Positions 62,121 through 64,000 of a DNA stretch of 64,000 nucleotides are shown piece by piece. The stretch comes from Nostocoides sp. HKS02 (GTDB taxonomy: Bacteria; Actinomycetota; Actinomycetes; Actinomycetales; Dermatophilaceae): positions 2,356,001 through 2,420,000 of the forward strand of contig NZ_CP046121.1 of the NCBI RefSeq assembly GCF_009707485.1, read 5' to 3'. The stretch's first letter is position 1. Every line of letters starts with the position of its first letter. The position numbers were made by a program, and so were the translations under genes. The notes under the pieces are model-generated. The model made no database searches and had not been told where the DNA came from. It saw nothing but the letters and a program-made list of their open reading frames with translations.

Positions 62121-62503
62121 GGGCGAACCGGGGGCCGAAGCGTTGACCCGGTCACACTCGGGTCATCTTCTTCAGCGGCGACGGCGCTGCCCTGCGGCGT
62201 GGCGCGAGCCCCGAGCCAGGCCAGCGCGGGCCCCGGGTGTCCGACCACGCGCACCTCGAGGTCCTGGCCAGACTGCCGCACGCTGAGCTCCGCCCCCGGG
62301 GGCGCCAGCGCGCGGCCCTGCGTGATCGCGCGCTCGGGGCTGTCGCCCCTGGCGAGGAGCCGCGCCGTGGCTCGGGCTGCGTCGAGGCACCGAACCTGGT
62401 CCAGCGCGGTCGACATCGCCGACAGCGCCATGACGACCATGAGAATCACCGCGGGCACGGCGACGGCGAACTCGGCGGTGGCCAGGCCCGCCTCCCGGGC
62501 TAG
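62117..62503 (-). CDS. tadE: TadE-family pilus protein, start codon not identifiable
   Basis: About 125 residues. AREAGLATAEFAVAVPAVILMVVMALSAM is a typical TadE class III signal: Gly at the cleavage point, Glu five residues later, then a hydrophobic helix. The rest (LDAARATARLLARGDSPERAITQGRALAP) fits TadE. No ATG, GTG or TTG lies in frame before the signal; the coordinates therefore begin at the CTA overlapping the previous stop, and the true start is either a non-standard codon or hidden by an indel. A CTG at 62485 has GGAGG upstream but would remove the leader. The end overlaps the next gene by four bases. Confidence 0.75.
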   Translation of the reverse strand, partial: LAREAGLATAEFAVAVPAVILMVVMALSAMSTALDQVRCLDAARATARLLARGDSPERAITQGRALAPPGAELSVRQSGQDLEVRVVGHPGPALAWLGARATPQGSAVAAEEDDPSVTGSTLRPPVRP

Positions 62504-62688
62504 CTCGCCGTGCCCAGCGCCGCGGTGATGACCGACGCCAACGCCGCCCTGACCGCCCCCGACTTCACGACCAGCAGCAGCACCGCGGCGAAGGCGCAAG
62601 CCGCCAACGTGCCCACGGCGTACTCGGCGGTCGTCATGCCGACCTCGCGGCTCAGGCGCCGCAACCGTTGTCTGAGAATGCATTTCAC
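62500..62688 (-). CDS. DUF4244 Flp-pilin-like small protein
   Basis: 62 residues. Basic leader KCILRQRLRRLSREVG followed by MTTAEYAVGTLAACAFAAVLLLVV: Gly, then Glu at position five, then a hydrophobic helix, the class III prepilin pattern of Flp pilins. It corresponds in position to the Flp-like gene of the mycobacterial secretion cluster. The GTG at 62688 has AAGGAG six bases upstream. It lies between tadC and tadE. Confidence 0.87.
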   Translation of the reverse strand: MKCILRQRLRRLSREVGMTTAEYAVGTLAACAFAAVLLLVVKSGAVRAALASVITAALGTAS

Positions 62689-62855
62689 GCGCGTCTCCTT
62701 CGGATGGGTGGCGGCCGATCGGCCGTGGAACATCCAGTGCACCGCAGCGCGCGCGTCGGCTCCCATCGTCCGGCACGAGGCTGTGGACGTCCCGGCTCTC
62801 GGGGCCTCGCTGTGGATGACACCGCGGGCCAGGCGGTGCGATGACTCGACGCGGG
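62689..62855. other. Gap between tadC and the Flp-like gene
   Basis: 167 bases without a supported gene. It probably holds the promoter and ribosome binding site for an independently expressed pilin. No clear hexamers were found. Confidence 0.3.
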
Positions 62856-63491
62856 CTACCCACCCAGGACGCCGTGGGCCAAGGCCACCACGACGGGAAC
62901 CACGGCGGTGCAGGCAAAGGCCGGCAGGAAGCCCAGCCCGAGCGGCACCACCAGGAGAACTCCGGCGCGGGCGGCCCGACGCTCCGCCGCGCGCCCCTCG
63001 GTCGCCCGAAGGCGGTGTGCCGCGCGCTCCACGAGGTCTGCCGGAGGCGCGCCGGTCTGGTCCGCCACCTGCCAGGCCAACGCCACGGGTCGCCAGCACG
63101 GCCCGGCGAACGCCCACGCCTGGGCGGCCGACCGCCCCCAACGTAGGGCTGCCACCACGGCACCGAGGTCGCGCTTGACCGCGCCTGCGGAGCCTGTCTG
63201 GACCTGTGCCAGTGCCTCTGCCAGCCCCATCCCCGACCGGACCGCCAGGGCGATCAGCACGAGGGTGTCGGCCACCTCGGCGGTCGCAGGCATGGCCTCG
63301 GCGCGACCGGTCAGCGTCTGGGCGACCCGTCCCACCGGGCCCAGGACCTGGGCGACCCGCCGGGAGACGGGGCCCGGCCACCCCCAGGCGGTGTCGGCCG
63401 ATCGCGAGGACGCAGCCGTGAACCTTGGGCGGGTCGGCGGCCAGAACAGGACAGCGACAGCACCGAGCACCGCCGCTGCGGCGAGCGGCAT
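62856..63491 (-). CDS. tadC: TadC-like type II secretion system F protein
   Basis: 211 residues. N-terminal helix (LAAAAVLGAVAVLFWPPTR), a cytoplasmic segment with the GspF pattern (ADTLVLIALAVRSGMGLAEALAQVQ, LERAAHRL-like LVERAAHRLRATEGRAAERR) and C-terminal helices (AGVLLVVPLGLGFLPAFACTAVVPVVVAL). With TadB it forms the membrane platform of a Tad pilus assembly machine. It is shorter than canonical TadC, as usual in this actinobacterial cluster. The ATG at 63491 overlaps the tadB stop (TGATG). Confidence 0.85.
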   Translation of the reverse strand: MPLAAAAVLGAVAVLFWPPTRPRFTAASSRSADTAWGWPGPVSRRVAQVLGPVGRVAQTLTGRAEAMPATAEVADTLVLIALAVRSGMGLAEALAQVQTGSAGAVKRDLGAVVAALRWGRSAAQAWAFAGPCWRPVALAWQVADQTGAPPADLVERAAHRLRATEGRAAERRAARAGVLLVVPLGLGFLPAFACTAVVPVVVALAHGVLGG

Positions 63492-64000
63492 CAGGGCGCC
63501 CCGGCGCCCGATGACACCGCGGGTCGCAGCGCCCGCTCGATGATGATGCGGCTGACCAACCACCCGAACAGGGCCATCACGAGCCCGATCACGAGGCTGG
63601 CCAGCGCGACCGGGGACGACAGGTAGAGGTCGCCCGGGCCGAAGCCGAACACTGCCCCCACCAACGGGCCACACAACGGAAGGACGGTGAGGACCACCAT
63701 CGACGCCCTGGGCCCGGCCGTCATCGCGGCCAGGCGCTCTCGGGACACCTGACGCTCGCGCAGGACCTCCTCGGCCGACTCGAGGGCGCGCGCGAGGGGC
63801 GCGCCGGTGCGCTCGGTCAGGCGCCAGGCTTGACCGACGAACCGAAGGTCGGCGCTGTCGAGTGCATCGGCCTCTCGGAGCCACACCTCGGCCAGGGCTT
63901 CACCACGTGCGGCGGCCTCGAGCAGGTGCTCGAACGACTGGCTCAGCGGGCGGCTGACGTCGACCGCGTCGATCGCCACGCGCAGGGCCGTCGCAGGCGG
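63491..64000 (-). CDS. tadB: TadB-like type II secretion system F protein (5' end outside window)
   Basis: At least 169 residues are visible; the frame stays open to the window edge, so the start is probably beyond it, although a GTG at 63979 exists. The GspF pattern SFEHLLEAAARGEALAEVW, AWRLTERTGAPLARALESAEEVLRERQ is followed by two transmembrane helices (ASMVVLTVLPLCGPLVGAVFGFG and ALASLVIGLVMALFGWLVSRIII). It forms the inner-membrane platform with TadC. The ATPase expected upstream is outside the window. Confidence 0.85.
   Translation of the reverse strand, partial: PPATALRVAIDAVDVSRPLSQSFEHLLEAAARGEALAEVWLREADALDSADLRFVGQAWRLTERTGAPLARALESAEEVLRERQVSRERLAAMTAGPRASMVVLTVLPLCGPLVGAVFGFGPGDLYLSSPVALASLVIGLVMALFGWLVSRIIIERALRPAVSSGAGAP

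Overview
The window is high-GC DNA with dense, mostly single-strand gene blocks, many GTG starts and many 4-nt stop/start overlaps. It looks like a chromosomal segment of an actinobacterium (Actinomycetota). The gene sets (dacB-tilS-hpt-ftsH-folE-folP-folB/K, a Cvn-type conservon, topA-tmk-holB, and the helicase/Tad secretion neighbourhood) fit Micrococcales, and Intrasporangiaceae is my best guess. Nothing points to a plasmid, prophage, transposon or CRISPR array. I support 62 protein genes (two cut by the window ends), one tRNA-Thr(CGU), several hairpin terminators, four candidate operators and a set of leaderless-type promoters.

Layout. 1-3.5 kb: the end of a MidA/NDUFAF7-like methyltransferase, a P450, a lipoprotein and an orphan NuoD-like protein. 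3.5-14.4 kb, minus strand: a long block dacB, metalloprotease, tilS, hpt, ftsH, folE, a lysyl-phosphatidylglycerol-synthase-like membrane protein, folP, folB-folK fusion, DUF3180. 14.5-21 kb: pyrophosphatase, NlpC/P60 hydrolase, MFS, SRPBCC protein, alpha/beta hydrolase and a kinase-like/F420-oxidoreductase fusion. 21-26.2 kb: a cvnABCD signalling conservon. 26.3-31.1 kb: a SipW/TasA-like secreted-fibre locus with two nearly identical substrate genes, a dedicated signal peptidase, a response regulator and an HPt-like protein. 31.2-41.4 kb: tRNA-Thr, a secreted peptidase-like hydrolase, holB, tmk, MerR, MFS, ABC ATPase, topA. 41.5-48.5 kb: dioxygenase, TetR-controlled oxidoreductase, VOC protein, sodium symporter, second peptidase-like hydrolase. 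48.6-58.4 kb: TetR plus two ABC half-transporters, methyltransferase, AIM24 protein, H+-pyrophosphatase, STAS protein. 58.5-64 kb: Mrf/Hrq1-type helicase and a Tad/type II-like secretion block (TadB, TadC, Flp-like, two TadE-like).

Three properties run through the whole window. (1) The octamer CGGCATAC (or GTATGCCG) occurs about 48 times by hand count, on both strands and mostly inside genes, roughly twenty times more often than composition predicts. (2) Many genes have a TANNNT-like box ending 6-8 nt before the start codon, the layout of leaderless transcripts. (3) At least seven genes (hpt, ripA-like, SRPBCC, cvnA, tmk, TetR/ABC junction, AIM24) carry a single-base indel, nearly always in a G/C homopolymer. 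Assembly error explains these better than true pseudogenes, so the affected reading frames should be corrected before use.

The most notable accessory system is the SipW/TasA-like locus. A 771-bp direct repeat (9 differences), holding a complete substrate gene and its upstream region, flanks the segment that carries its processing peptidase and its putative regulators.
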